DNA of 64,000 nucleotides, from assembly GCA_018902385.1 (NCBI GenBank), contig JABSSW010000012.1:620001-684000 (forward strand), in the 5' to 3' direction. This document shows positions 34,456 to 45,463 of this stretch, piece after piece (the stretch's first letter is position 1; every line of letters begins with the position of its first letter). The notes under the pieces were generated by a model, which was given only the letters and a program-made list of their open reading frames with translations, did not search any database and was not told the DNA's origin. The translations under genes and the position numbers were made by a program. Source of the stretch: Physcia stellaris. Taxonomy: Eukaryota; Ascomycota; Lecanoromycetes; Caliciales; Physciaceae.

Positions 34456-37400
34456 TCAAGCAAAGTTATCGCTCCTATCAACCCAAACATCCTCTAGCTC
34501 TGCAAAATTCTGGAAATGCAAAGGCCGATGCACGTCCGCGTAAAAGCCCACAGGAACATCCATTTTGACACCCCACGGTTTCTTCTCCACGCTGCCAAAG
34601 CTACTACCCATGAACGCATAATTCCATACCCCCGCATTACCCTCTGGGACCAGGAAATAGCCTCTAATCTTGTCACTCAGGAGCAATTGGCATTTCTCGC
34701 CCATACCAGAAGTGCTGAAACCCTGAGGCATCTCAGAGGAAAGGTCCTTGTTCTCGCTTCCCCATTTGTAGCCTTGAGGTGTCAATCCCCACGAGGCGAG
34801 GGAAACAGAGCCGGGCGTGAAGGAGACCGTCAGGGTGATGGTTTTCTTGTCCCAACTTGAATGTGCGGACATTAGACGCGCGTGCTGAGTGAGGTCCGCA
34901 GCGGTCATGTAAGGGGGTTCGTTACCGCTGACGGTGTGAATGATACCGAGCGGTTCCATAGAAGCGAGGTTCGGGTGTTGTGGGAGGTGCTGTGCAAGTT
35001 GTACGTCGCGCGTATTGCCTACTTGAGGTACCATTACTATAGTCCGGATCTCTTTCACTTGGTCGTTGTCGGGTGGGGAGCTGCCGTAGAGGTAGCCGGC
35101 GACTTGCACGCGGAGGTCGGCGATGGTAATGAAGCGCTTCAGAATGTTTTTGGGCATGATGTAGGTATAGTGGCCCTCTTCGCGGACGTCGTCAGAAGAA
35201 ATATAGATGTTATTTGCACGCGTGCGAAGATTGGAGGTTGCAATCGCGCGGGTACGCCACTCAGTCTTCGAAGCAAAAGACTGCTGCTCGAATTGAGAGG
35301 TAGTCGTCACGATAATATCTTCGCCATGAACATTCTGCGTCTTTGTAGTCACAGCGGTGAGCTGTTGCTGTTCTTGTTGCTGCTTTTCGATTTCCGCAGC
35401 TTGTTGACGCTGCATAGATGGGGCGCTAATTTCCATACCAAGGATGATATCACGGACCTCACTGCTCGTCAAGCTAGACGTATTGACGTTGTTTTTCTTG
35501 CCATAGTCATTCAAGATGAGATCTCTTAGTTGGACCTCGACCTTGATCCAATCCTCGTCAGAAAGAGTGGGCCAGATGTGATGCTCCTTGGTAATCACGG
35601 TTTTGTCCGGACGTAGCAACAGCTTTGTCTTGTCTTGATTGACATGCAAGGCACGGAGGATCAAGATGAGCCTTGAGAAGGCAGTATATGATGATATTGT
35701 CTTGAGCCATTCATCGTAAAGGTTGTACAGCATCATCTTGGGTTCTGTGGCGCGTAGGATCATGTCACCGAGCTTCTCGACCTTCATTGCCGCCTGGAAT
35801 GGCAATTGGAGCTCAGATGCTCGGATTGAGATATTGGGAAAATCAAGAAGATGGACCTCAAGTGGATCCAGCAAGCCCTTCCTCGTTACAATCAATTGTT
35901 TCGGTTGCTCTTCGACAGGCAGAGAGCGGATCAGAGCAGCCACTTCTTCTGCCGTTTTCCACTTTGCTAATTGGCCAAGTCGCTTTTGTCCTGCCCATAC
36001 ACTGGTATGAATGATCTTCAGGAAGAGCTGACCGGTCCTAGGGTTGAAGATGAAGATCGCTCCATTTATCGGTTTGGTTGTCAAATTACCTTCAAACGTT
36101 TTGTGTATTGTTACACGGTAGACGTTGGTATCGTCGATAAAAAGCTGGATTTGATTGCTGAAGAGCTCTGAGTAATTTTGAGAATTTAAGAACTCTTGGT
36201 TGCTTTCCGATGCGTAGAGTTGTAGACCCTTCCGGATACGCTCCCTCAGTACGTACAATGCAGGGTTAGCTTTCATCACTTTGGCCATGGCCTGCTGTAT
36301 TAGAGTCTTGAGTCCAGGGAAGTACTGCCCGTAAGCCGAGTACAGATTATAGGCAAGATCGATACCAATCATCAAACCGGTCGCAGATGGGTATATACTC
36401 ATACTATCCTGGGTGTAATCCAGGTATTTTGCTCGTACATATCGTTCAATATCGTGAGAATCATAATCGCCGTATCTCAGCTGTACATCAATCCAGAACT
36501 TGTTGGTAGTTGTGGGCTCAGTGATGTCTTTGGTGTCGAATAGTATTGAGGGTCTTGTGACATTCCATTTGTGCGTAGCGAAGAGTAGAATATCAGCACA
36601 AGAGCTATTCATTTTGTAAGATTTTCTAGGATGGATCGTCTCTTTTTGCACAGTCTCGATGCCTAGTTGGTCGAGTTCCTGATCAAAGACTTGGCAAAGA
36701 TCCATCACGACAGATTCATGAATCTTCTGCCACAAATGGGCACGGAAGATCTGGATCAGAGATATCTTGAGGGTAGGGATTTTCCCGTGCAAAAAGATAC
36801 CGGTGAGGTCGAGCTGTACCTGGAAGCCGACGTAGACATTGGCACGATTGATGGTAGGAGACCACCACAAAGTGAAACGTCGATTGGGGATCTGATTAAG
36901 ACCAGATCGTTGGGCATTCGTAAGCTTCTTGAATTTCATCTATTGCAAAAGTCAGAGTCAGCATTGCGAGACTGAGATAAGCGTTGAGATGTAAGATGTC
37001 TGTCTCGCGATGTCTTACAGCTCCAGAAGAAATCTGGATGAGGAAAAGATTGCTCTGAAAAGGCTTACCGATTCTTCAAAACCGCTGTTATGGAGCACAA
37101 GATAATCGTGACGCAAGTACAGCTGGTCTTTATCCACTCGGAAACCTGCCCAATCCGTGGCTTGAGCTTGAAGGACGATGTCCTTGACCACGAAGCTGTG
37201 GTTTTGAGGAATACACCGTTCAACTCCGTTCTTGCGCGCAAGAAGACAAGGAACTTCAGCTAAGTTGCCGAATATCTGAGCGCACAGATGAGGAGATTGC
37301 TGCGTATGGCATGGGTCCCACCTCATGCGCCGCTTAGTCCTGACGCTGAAGCCTAACGACCGCGCCAGGCCGACAGTATCCCAGAACAAAGCAGAGTGCC

Positions 37401-40400
37401 ACAGCTCGCTTTGAGAAAAGCCAAACGTTCTCTGAGGAGATACGAACCAGCCGTTACTATCAAGCACTCCAGCAAGGACGGCAAGACGAATGGATCGTGA
37501 ATTCCTCAGGTATACCGATGGAATACGATTCTTGTCAGCCGCCTTCTCGTCCTCTAGTCCGCCATACAATCGGCGACTAGTCTGCAATCGAGTCCCCTCA
37601 CCCAGCCAGAGTCCAAGAAAGTAAGGATCAACCGGCACAGCCTGCTCGGGCAATTCAAAGCCAGGAGATCTAAAAAGCCTATACTTGCGCCTTTCTTTTT
37701 GGTCGAGGGCCGCGAATACATCAGCTCTCATTTCGACAGTATCGTAGCGCTCAGCTGCCAAGATCTCTGGGGAAGCCGGCTTCTCGTACTGATTCCCACC
37801 TATTCTCTCCTTGTGTAGGGTCAGAATGTGGTTTGGCGTAACGAGGAGTGGCTCTTGGCGGTTTCCAATCTCGATACGATAGAGTCGCTCACTGCCTTTC
37901 ACAATGTTGGATGCACGTCGACACCCTCCGTCTGGCCCAAGCAGCAAATTTCCTTCTTCGACGTCTTCGACTGCGATCTGGGTGCCGTCGTACCGCAGTA
38001 GTTGAGTCCCGTAGGCAAGACAAGCTTTTTCCCAAAAGAGGCCTTCCCAAGATGGAAAAGCAGTAGCCTTGAACAGCGTGTGCTCGAGGATTGTCTCAAC
38101 ACCACCTAAGGCCTGAATGACATCTGTTCGATAAGCGTTCAGATTCCACAATTTGCCGTCATGTCGTTGGCTAGTCCACCAGAACGGGTTACTCTTCATC
38201 AACTGGTAGGTCTTGAACTCTGTGCGAGCTCTAAAACCTTTGTCGAAACTTAATGTGCTCCTGTCTTTCTGGAACAGCGTGTTGATCCGAGGCAGACCTC
38301 GATCCCAACTATCCTCAAGATCTTCCAGCGTCAGGCGCCGATTTTGTTGATTGGCTTCCTGTCGCTTCTGCGAGTATTCGGTCCAAACGCGTTGCGAGTC
38401 GATGAACTCCGCCTCCCACGGGATGATATATCTGAAGATGTTCGGGATGAGGGTCTCTTCATCGTGGCTCATACCGGCTCGATAATGAGTGACACCTGTG
38501 TCTGTCTGTTTTGACCACCGCTTGTCGCTCGTAGGGATGAGAATATGTGACCCAGAGATCATGCCAAGACCACCAAGCTCTTTCGGCGTGTAGAAAACGG
38601 CAGGGGGGAATCTAGATGGCATCTTCGAGTTCAGACCAATCTTGACCCGAGTCTGAATCTTGGTTTCACATTTGACGATAGTATCTAACAGATTGACAGT
38701 CGACACTGCTGCTTCTCGATAGTAGGTGAACAGGGCAATTAGACTAGTGTTCCACTTGTTAGCAATCTTCGTGAATGTCGTAGATCCGGAAGACATGAGA
38801 ATCTGCCGTATACGGTTATTGAACTTCTGGATGTCCTCTTCTGTGACTTGTAAGAAAGCGTGGGCAGTTCGCTCTTTGCTAGTATTATCTACCAAAGCCC
38901 AGACACTATCCTTGATCTGGAATTCGTCGTTTTGGTTGCGGATCTTAGGAAGTATTCGAACTTCGAACCCACTCATCGAGAACAGTAAGTTCGGGTTATC
39001 CCTACTGTAGACACTGGCAAAGGTGTCATCCCATTCAATCGTGGTTATGGACCGCGGAAGTCGGTTCTTCAAGTCCCAGAACACTGCACGGCCAAGATTG
39101 ACATCGTGTCGCATGAGCCTCATTCTCGAATCACGAGGCCAGCACTTCTTGTTTCGATAACCAATAACGTTCTCGAAGTTGGGATCAGGCTGTTCAGTCA
39201 AAAATCGCTGAATGAGATCTCGCGACTCCTCGGCTGAAAACCTCAAAAAAACCCATATGCGGTCTATGTACCTAGTGTAGAGCCGAATAGGGTGCTTAGT
39301 CTCTGTCTTTCGATCTCGGAATTGCAAGAAGTCGTTGGGACTTTGCGGTGGACCAGCGATCTCGCTTGCCCTCTGGAGCCCAAGTAGCAGTAAATCGAGA
39401 ACCAAGCCGTAATACTGGAAAACGAATGCTGAAAATTGCAGGCCGCGGATCATGCCGTAGCTGTTCGTATGATTCATGTCCTTGTAATTTAGCTGCACAT
39501 TGTTCTTGGAAGAAATATAGTCAGCGAGATTATGGTCCATGATCAAGCGCAGGAGACGATTCAGAAGCGTCAAGTCTATCTTCTCATAGACCTTGGATAG
39601 TTGAGTTTCAATCATGACGTTGCACTCGCCATCAGAAGTCTCCCAAACGCCACCGAGATTGTTGATGCCTTGCGCCCATTTGTAAGTCAGAAGTGGTGGG
39701 ACCTCGGAGTCAGACGGCTTGATCCAAGCAGGGAAGAGATGTCTCTGATCGGCCTGATACCACAGGTACTGGTCAAGGTACGCGTCTGTAATTTTCTCAA
39801 TGGGCTCGATATCGTAAACAGGGTTGATGCTGCTGTAGTTATCATTCATGTCGATACCTACTTCTTTGAAAGCGCGCTGTGTGAGTAGGAAGCGCTTAAT
39901 ACGGGTGAGGGTAGTTCCTGGCGAGTCGTATGCTTGTTCAATAAGAGCGAGTTCTTCTCGTTGACTTTGATTTAAGCGTCCCTTGACCGAGTACGCTTCT
40001 CGCAGTCGCTCTAGAGCTAGGATCAGGATCTTTGTGTCATGCTTGTACGATACCGCTGGGAACGGTATTGGAGAAAACTTCCTGGACTCAAGCCAGTGGA
40101 CAGTGGTTGTATATATGGCGACTGCTTCCTCTGACGAGACGTAAGGGCCGTCTTTCATGTAATTATGCTGCCGCTCTTGCTCGGCTTTCAGCCATAGTCT
40201 GGTCAGTCGACCGAGGTTCTTCTTTGCAACAGTTTTGTCTACAGTGGCGCCACGCCTTATACGTTCGCGATTATAGTGGGCAACAGATATCCACCAGTCA
40301 GCCTTACTCTTCACATAACGTAGGATAATATTCTCGATAGGAGCAGGCAATCCAGGGACTTTCCATGGAATATTGCTCTTCCAGCATCTCCAAGCTTCCG

Positions 40401-42594
40401 AGAGATGTTGCAAGACAGTGTTGACTTTGTTTTGCTTGATGCCTTCAGGCATCATGTCCATGAGGTCTGCCATAACAGAAGCACGCAGCTCAAGATCAAA
40501 GTGCGACTCTACTCTCTGCTTCGTAACCGTCTTCGCTACACCTTTGCTATGCCGGCCTTCAAACTGCCTCGAAAGCAGATTGCCCAGCCATCGTTCGAGC
40601 AATGGAATGATGCCTCGCATAAAGAAAAGCCAGACTCTCCATGCAGGTGCCCAAAAGCCGCAACCCGGACCCTTTCCCACTGGGCCAGAATTGAAGCGGT
40701 AGTAGATTAAATGCTTCAAGTCTTTGCAAGATCGGATTTGGTGCATGAGCTTGTACTTGTATCGATACATCCCGGTCAGCTGTCCAACATGGTTGAAGGC
40801 ATACAAGATACCATCTGCGAGCTGGAAAGCATCAATATTGCCCAGTCGATACTGAACTTGAGCGTCTACAATCAGCTTCGTCAGACGGAGGATTTCTCGC
40901 ATCAAGTGGAAAGCATTTCCGAATCGTGACTTCTTACGCTCCTTTGTTGTCAGCGTCTTGACCGGTTTGAGATTGAAGTTGTAATCCAGATGCAGGTAGG
41001 TCAAATTTTTGCGATGAATAAGCAAGTTCAACATATTAAAACCTTGCCGGCAAACCTGAAGACCAGCTTCGACCCAGTCGATCGTGGTTTGTTGGAAGAA
41101 TTTAGTCGATCGTAAGGACTTCATGAGATCTTGTTTGTTCTGTGCCTTGGGCTTCTTTTTATGTAGTTCATTCAGGACAAAAGTCTTGAGCAGCTTCTGG
41201 TAGGAGACCCGAACTTTGACCGGCTGGCCTTGAGGAGTGTGCTCCAGGTACCATTGCTTTACCAAGGGCACGTCTTGAGCACGCACCATACGACCAGATC
41301 TTCGATCGAAGGGAAAGGGGGCCCACCACAACGCGATAGCAGATGACGTCTCATTAGTGTATAAATCTTCGTCGGCCATGAAAGGCTCAACGTCCTCAGG
41401 TAGCATGAACTCCTCATCCTCATTGTTACCGTAACCAAATATCTCGTCTTCATGGCTGACTGTGATGTTTTTTGGTGCGACCGAGCGTGACGAGATTGGG
41501 TTGATTATAGGATCGAAGTAAAAGGCGGGTAAGCTTGGATCTTCGGCTCGGACATACACCACCTGCGGATACGAATACCAAGATAGCTTGACGCTGCGTG
41601 GTAAAGAATTGTAGAGGAACGGAAAAGACACGCGGTATTCAGTCCTAATCGGCGCTCGAAAAATGATGCGATCGATAGCATTGAATTCGCCAAAGTCTTC
41701 GTCGTTCGGATCCACGTCTTTGTATAGGGGCTCAAACCTTGGTCCACCGGGTATAGCAACATTAAGAGCTTTCGCAGTCAAAAAGCTATTCAGATCAAAC
41801 ATATGAAAGTAATTTTTGTCGACCAAGTCGCTCAACAATTGATGACTTAGCCGATATAATGTTGCCATTTGCGGTAGCGTCAAATTCCACTCTTTGTAGC
41901 TGGGTCCGTTGACGTGTGGGGTGTCCAGAAGTGGTCGGTGCTCGTAAAGCCAATCATAGACAGGTCCATCCTCAACTTCATCAAGCTCCATCTGAATCGG
42001 TTCAAGTGGTTCCACGTCTTCAATATTCTCTGACCAGGATAATGGGGGCTCCTCGTCGTCGAAGGGAGGAAACCTCATACGTTTGAAGTGTCTTCTATCA
42101 CTCTTCTCCCTTCGCATACACACCCACATGGTAGCCCACTGTGCATGAAACACTGGCTCGATGACTCTTGGGGTTTCGTTGACCATTGTCAAGCACCCGT
42201 TCACGTGGTAGAGCACTTTGACTTCTCGTGAGGACTCCCAAGGCATTGGCATGTTTTCTAGTAGTTTCAGAACGGCATGTGGCATAAACTTCAAAGCACC
42301 CAGGTAGCTTCTCTTATCGCTGCTGAATTTCTTCTGCGACACATCGCCAATGTCTTTGACAATTTTTCGTAGATGCTCTGGTGGCATGTCGGCTTTTTGG
42401 GTTTCGACAAATCCACCTTTGCGCTTCTCTCCAAAGCGATTCCGCTGTATCCGTAACCATTCCTTCTTTTTCTGTGCAAATTTGGCAACCTGGGGATCGG
42501 AAGGTGGTTGATAGCCGGGTGGGGGTGGTGCAGACGGCATTGAGTGAGACCCAGCGCCCCAGCCGGGCGGTGGAGGAGGTGGTAGAGACGACAT
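34456..42594 (-). CDS. prp8: Pre-mRNA splicing factor PRP8, intein-containing precursor
   Basis: Largest U5 snRNP protein, at the heart of the spliceosome. Exons 42594-37069 and 36939-34456 (129-base intron just after SGFEES) encode 2,669 residues; without the 312-residue intein the mature protein has about 2,357, normal for fungi. Start [13 protein letters not shown] is the usual Pro-rich N-terminus; an in-frame GTG upstream is ignored. Family blocks: [20 protein letters not shown], the RT-like core ([20 protein letters not shown]), [20 protein letters not shown], the linker and endonuclease-like region ([20 protein letters not shown]), the RNase H-like domain, and the C-terminal Jab1/MPN domain ending [20 protein letters not shown]. 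The intein splits FWEKA from SGFEES, a classical fungal insertion point. Divergent from rpl34. Confidence 0.97.
37087..38022 (-). mobile_element. PRP8 intein, 312 residues, degenerate LAGLIDADG endonuclease
   Basis: In-frame insertion at residues 1525-1836 of the precursor. Splicing residues are intact: Cys1 ([13 protein letters not shown], block A), TPNH at about 62-65 (block B, TxxH), and the end [11 protein letters not shown] with penultimate His and terminal Asn before Ser+1 (blocks F/G). Between them lie endonuclease remnants: LGLWLGEGT at about 136-144, where the acidic position is Glu instead of the usual Asp, and LAGVLDSNG at about 183-191, where the catalytic Asp is Asn. The two motifs are only some 45 residues apart and little follows the second, so the endonuclease has lost sequence. 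Intermediate in size between mini-inteins (about 170) and full PRP8 inteins (500 or more). Expected: self-splicing active, homing inactive. Confidence 0.93.
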
Positions 42595-43055
42595 CTCGAC
42601 AAAAGAACGTCTCTCCAGGTGCTCAGCTGTGAATTCAATCACATTAAGAGCCTACCGTATAGATTGGGCGCTGTACGATGCGCTACTGAGGGTCCCAAAA
42701 CCTATCACCGTAGCAAGGCTTTCCTTTGACTTCAGTCACTCGAAGTGATTTATGGGCCGAGAATGCGTGTATCACGTCCAAGGCGGGATAGTTGTTCGAT
42801 GACCGGGGAGATTATCCGGTCTCAATACCGACCTGGAGCAATTTAATGCTTCAACTGAGGCGAGTCTCTTGCATTGTCGTGTTTTGCGTGCACCTCGAAG
42901 TGGCGGCTCTTCCAAAAACCTTGAGGCTAGTCTGTTTCGTACTAGCGGGGGCTCGGTTCTAGCCCTTCAAACGCACAACCGCCTCACTACATTTTGATGT
43001 CGTCAATTCAATATTGAGCTATCACCTCTACGCAAGCTCATAGTCACTATTGAAG
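42595..43055. promoter_or_regulatory. Divergent promoter region, prp8 and rpl34
   Basis: 461 bases drive both genes. A possible prp8 leader intron end (TTCACAG on minus, near 42627) lies upstream of the chosen ATG. No clear TATA box. Confidence 0.5.
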
Positions 43056-43670
43056 ATGGCGCCCACACGGTTGACCTATGTGAGTGACTTGAACCAAACC
43101 TTCGGAGATGCGCAAGCTAAATCAACGTTAAACAGCGTCGCAATAACCCGTAAGACTTTCCCGTCAATCCCTGTGATGCTGCGAGCTTCTGGCTAGAAAT
43201 TTTTTCTCTAAAAGCCTTGTCAAAATGCTGACATATCACAGCTACAATACTCGATCAAACAAAGTTCGCGTGATCAAAACCCCAGGCGGAAAGCTACGAT
43301 ATCAGCACATTAAGAAGAAGGGAAGCCCACCGAAATGTGGTGATTGCGGCACCAAGCTTCCAGGCGTCAGTTGTTCCCCTCTACCATGATTTCAACCACG
43401 CAATCCCCTTTAACCAGCCTAGCTGGCCGTTTGTATCGTCACAGTTACTTTGCATGAAGGGGGTACTGATTTTATGTAACGTTATAGGTACCCGCACTCC
43501 GCCCACGCGAATACGCCAAGATCTCAAGGCCCAAGAAAACCGTCCAGAGAGCCTACGGAGGATCGAGATGTGCGAGTTGTGTGAAGGACCGAGTGGTTAG
43601 AGCATTTCTGATTGAGGAGCAAAAGATCGTAAAGAAGGTGCTCAAGGAGACACAACAGAAGAAGCGATAG
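43056..43670 (+). CDS. rpl34: 60S ribosomal protein L34 (eL34)
   Basis: Four exons: 43056-43079, 43136-43149, 43242-43365, 43488-43670; 114 residues. Exon 2 is a 14-base microexon coding RRNN plus part of Pro. The third intron starts GTCAGT. Reading: MAPTRLTY, then [47 protein letters not shown] and [20 protein letters not shown], ending [12 protein letters not shown]. The zinc-ribbon cysteines CGDC...CASC are present. Many introns near the start are typical of fungal ribosomal-protein genes. Confidence 0.96.
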
Positions 43671-43972
43671 AGGTCGGGAATTAAGTGGTGATACTGCAGG
43701 CGTTAGATATTCTCTGACGTAGGCTTCTTGAAGGGCATGGCTTGAGGCTAAGTCATCGGGAAATGCTAGCACTGCCAATTTTTCGAGCATCTTCCGGTCT
43801 CAATTCATTGACACCATAGTGATCGACTCTCTCCGAAAGCTTGCCCGAGCCAGAAGCCGTAGGTTCCCTCAAACCAACAGCATTCTAGACTGCACAGTCT
43901 GGATCAATGACACTCTTGTCACTCTTCTAACAAGCAATATAAAGATCTAGGTACCTGCTTATTGACAAATTG
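43671..43972. other. Convergent 3' region, rpl34 and cgi121
   Basis: 302 bases between two converging stop codons. No gene. Contains both 3' UTRs. Confidence 0.5.
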
Positions 43973-44989
43973 TCATGCCTGCCCCCTCAAAGCCATCATA
44001 CCCAAAACAACTACCTCCATCTCCTTCCTGTCATCTACTTGGTCTTTTTCACTTACAGCCTGTGCTTCATCAGCACCCCTTTTCTTTGGTTGCCTGGCAG
44101 CTTTTGTAGACTCGTTGAGCTTGTAAATCTTTCTCACCTTTCCCAAATCTGTAAATTTCGAGATGTTATCATCATTGAAGTCGATAGTGGTTCCTTCAAT
44201 CGAATCGGTAAGATGTTGGGAGATATCCGACGCTGTAACGGAAGGGTCCGTCGTGATTTTAACGACGATAAGGGACCTTGTTGCTGGGAGAATACCGAAA
44301 GTGCGAAATGAAGATGCAATCTGCACAATTATGGGTCAGTCGTCAGTTCTAGCGAAGCCAAGCTGATTAATTCCTTTCTACGATTACATATTGCGTGAGT
44401 TCACAACTAAGGCTTGTCCTTCAGGACCTCCAAGCCCCCTTACTACGCTTCGATATGTGAAGCATATAATCACACTGGACCCCAAGCATCATTATCCAAC
44501 CCTTGTAGTAGGGCTATATGTATTCAAGTACGTAGACCCTTTCGAGCTATCTGTTGTCTTGTATGTTCAAGTTCTTTACACCAGTAGACGCGCAGGTATT
44601 GAACACAGTAGAACCTCTGGTCGAAAGTTCGAAAGCTACAAACGGGAGGACTCACATTATTGTTTGAACTTAAAGCGAAGACTATCTCCGAATGTACATT
44701 ACGAGATTTGAGACGGGTGTTTTCCAAATCATTTGCAGCCCTGAATACTGCTGCCAGTATATGGTTCGAGGAGAGGATCTATAAAATTAATCTTTATGCT
44801 GGTAACCTGTAGTAGTAGACGGCCTGAACCTACAACACTTGCATCCACAAATGCATACTCAAAGTCTGGGTTACCCTGCAATAGTTGTTGTTGAAGAAAT
44901 TCTGCATTTTTTAAGTCTTGATAGAGAACGACATGGATTGCCAAGGATGGTGGAAGGTGAGCAAGAGAAAATGTTCGAAGAAGCGCCAT
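43973..44989 (-). CDS. cgi121: EKC/KEOPS complex subunit CGI121
   Basis: Exons 44989-44834, 44778-44656 and 44320-43973 give 208 residues with phase 0 at both junctions. The start [20 protein letters not shown] fits the family; an in-frame ATG at 45007 would add six residues. Family blocks: [65 protein letters not shown], then [30 protein letters not shown], and a Lys-rich C-terminal extension. The complex makes the t6A base next to anticodons in tRNA, and Cgi121 binds Bud32 and tRNA. The second intron is 335 bases, several times longer than most here. The acceptor GTGCAG at 44321 is clear, as is the donor GTGAGT at 44655. Confidence 0.9.
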
Positions 44990-45463
44990 AGTAGCACGTA
45001 TCTTCATTTATCTGTTTAAATCTTTAAAGGTCAAGATCGACTTGTACATTCGAAGATAGCAATAAGATACCTTAGAGAATTTTCGAGATAGAGATGGATA
45101 TTAGCCAAAACTGCATCTAGAAGTGAAAGGCAAGAAAGGATCTGGTGGGATTGCCCCCAAATCACACTTAGAAGTCCTTGAACCCTAACGGGTGCATAAC
45201 CCTAAGGTAAAGCAGCCGTCCTCCGCCAGTTGCCGCGCCCCTGATGCACCTGCACGCCGAAAGCTGAGCTTTTGTGGGGTGTGCTTGCCTGTATCGCAAA
45301 TGCTTGCGCTTTTTCATGGTACCGAAACAGTACGAAGTAGTCCACGTTCTTCTTGCATGCTTGACTCGGTGAGCGGAAGACTTCAGATGTGTGGCCCTAG
45401 AGAATAAGACGATCCTGCTGGGATACCTCCAAGAAGCCTCTTGTTGGCAAGTCCTATTCAGAA
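44990..45463. other. Divergent intergenic region with two AACCCTAA motifs
   Basis: Between cgi121 and the Zn2Cys6 gene. AACCCTAA occurs at 45181-45188 and again at 45197-45204. The minus-strand frame 45168-45506 is not credible. Confidence 0.45.

Noticed and set aside
34882-35529. 215-codon open frame on the plus strand
   Set aside because: Lies antisense to the conserved C-terminal half of prp8; its openness follows from prp8 codon use.
42595-42642. PRP8 extension to 42642
   Set aside because: Begins at GTG; the typical PRP8 start [12 protein letters not shown] is at 42594, and the extra codons may be a leader intron end.
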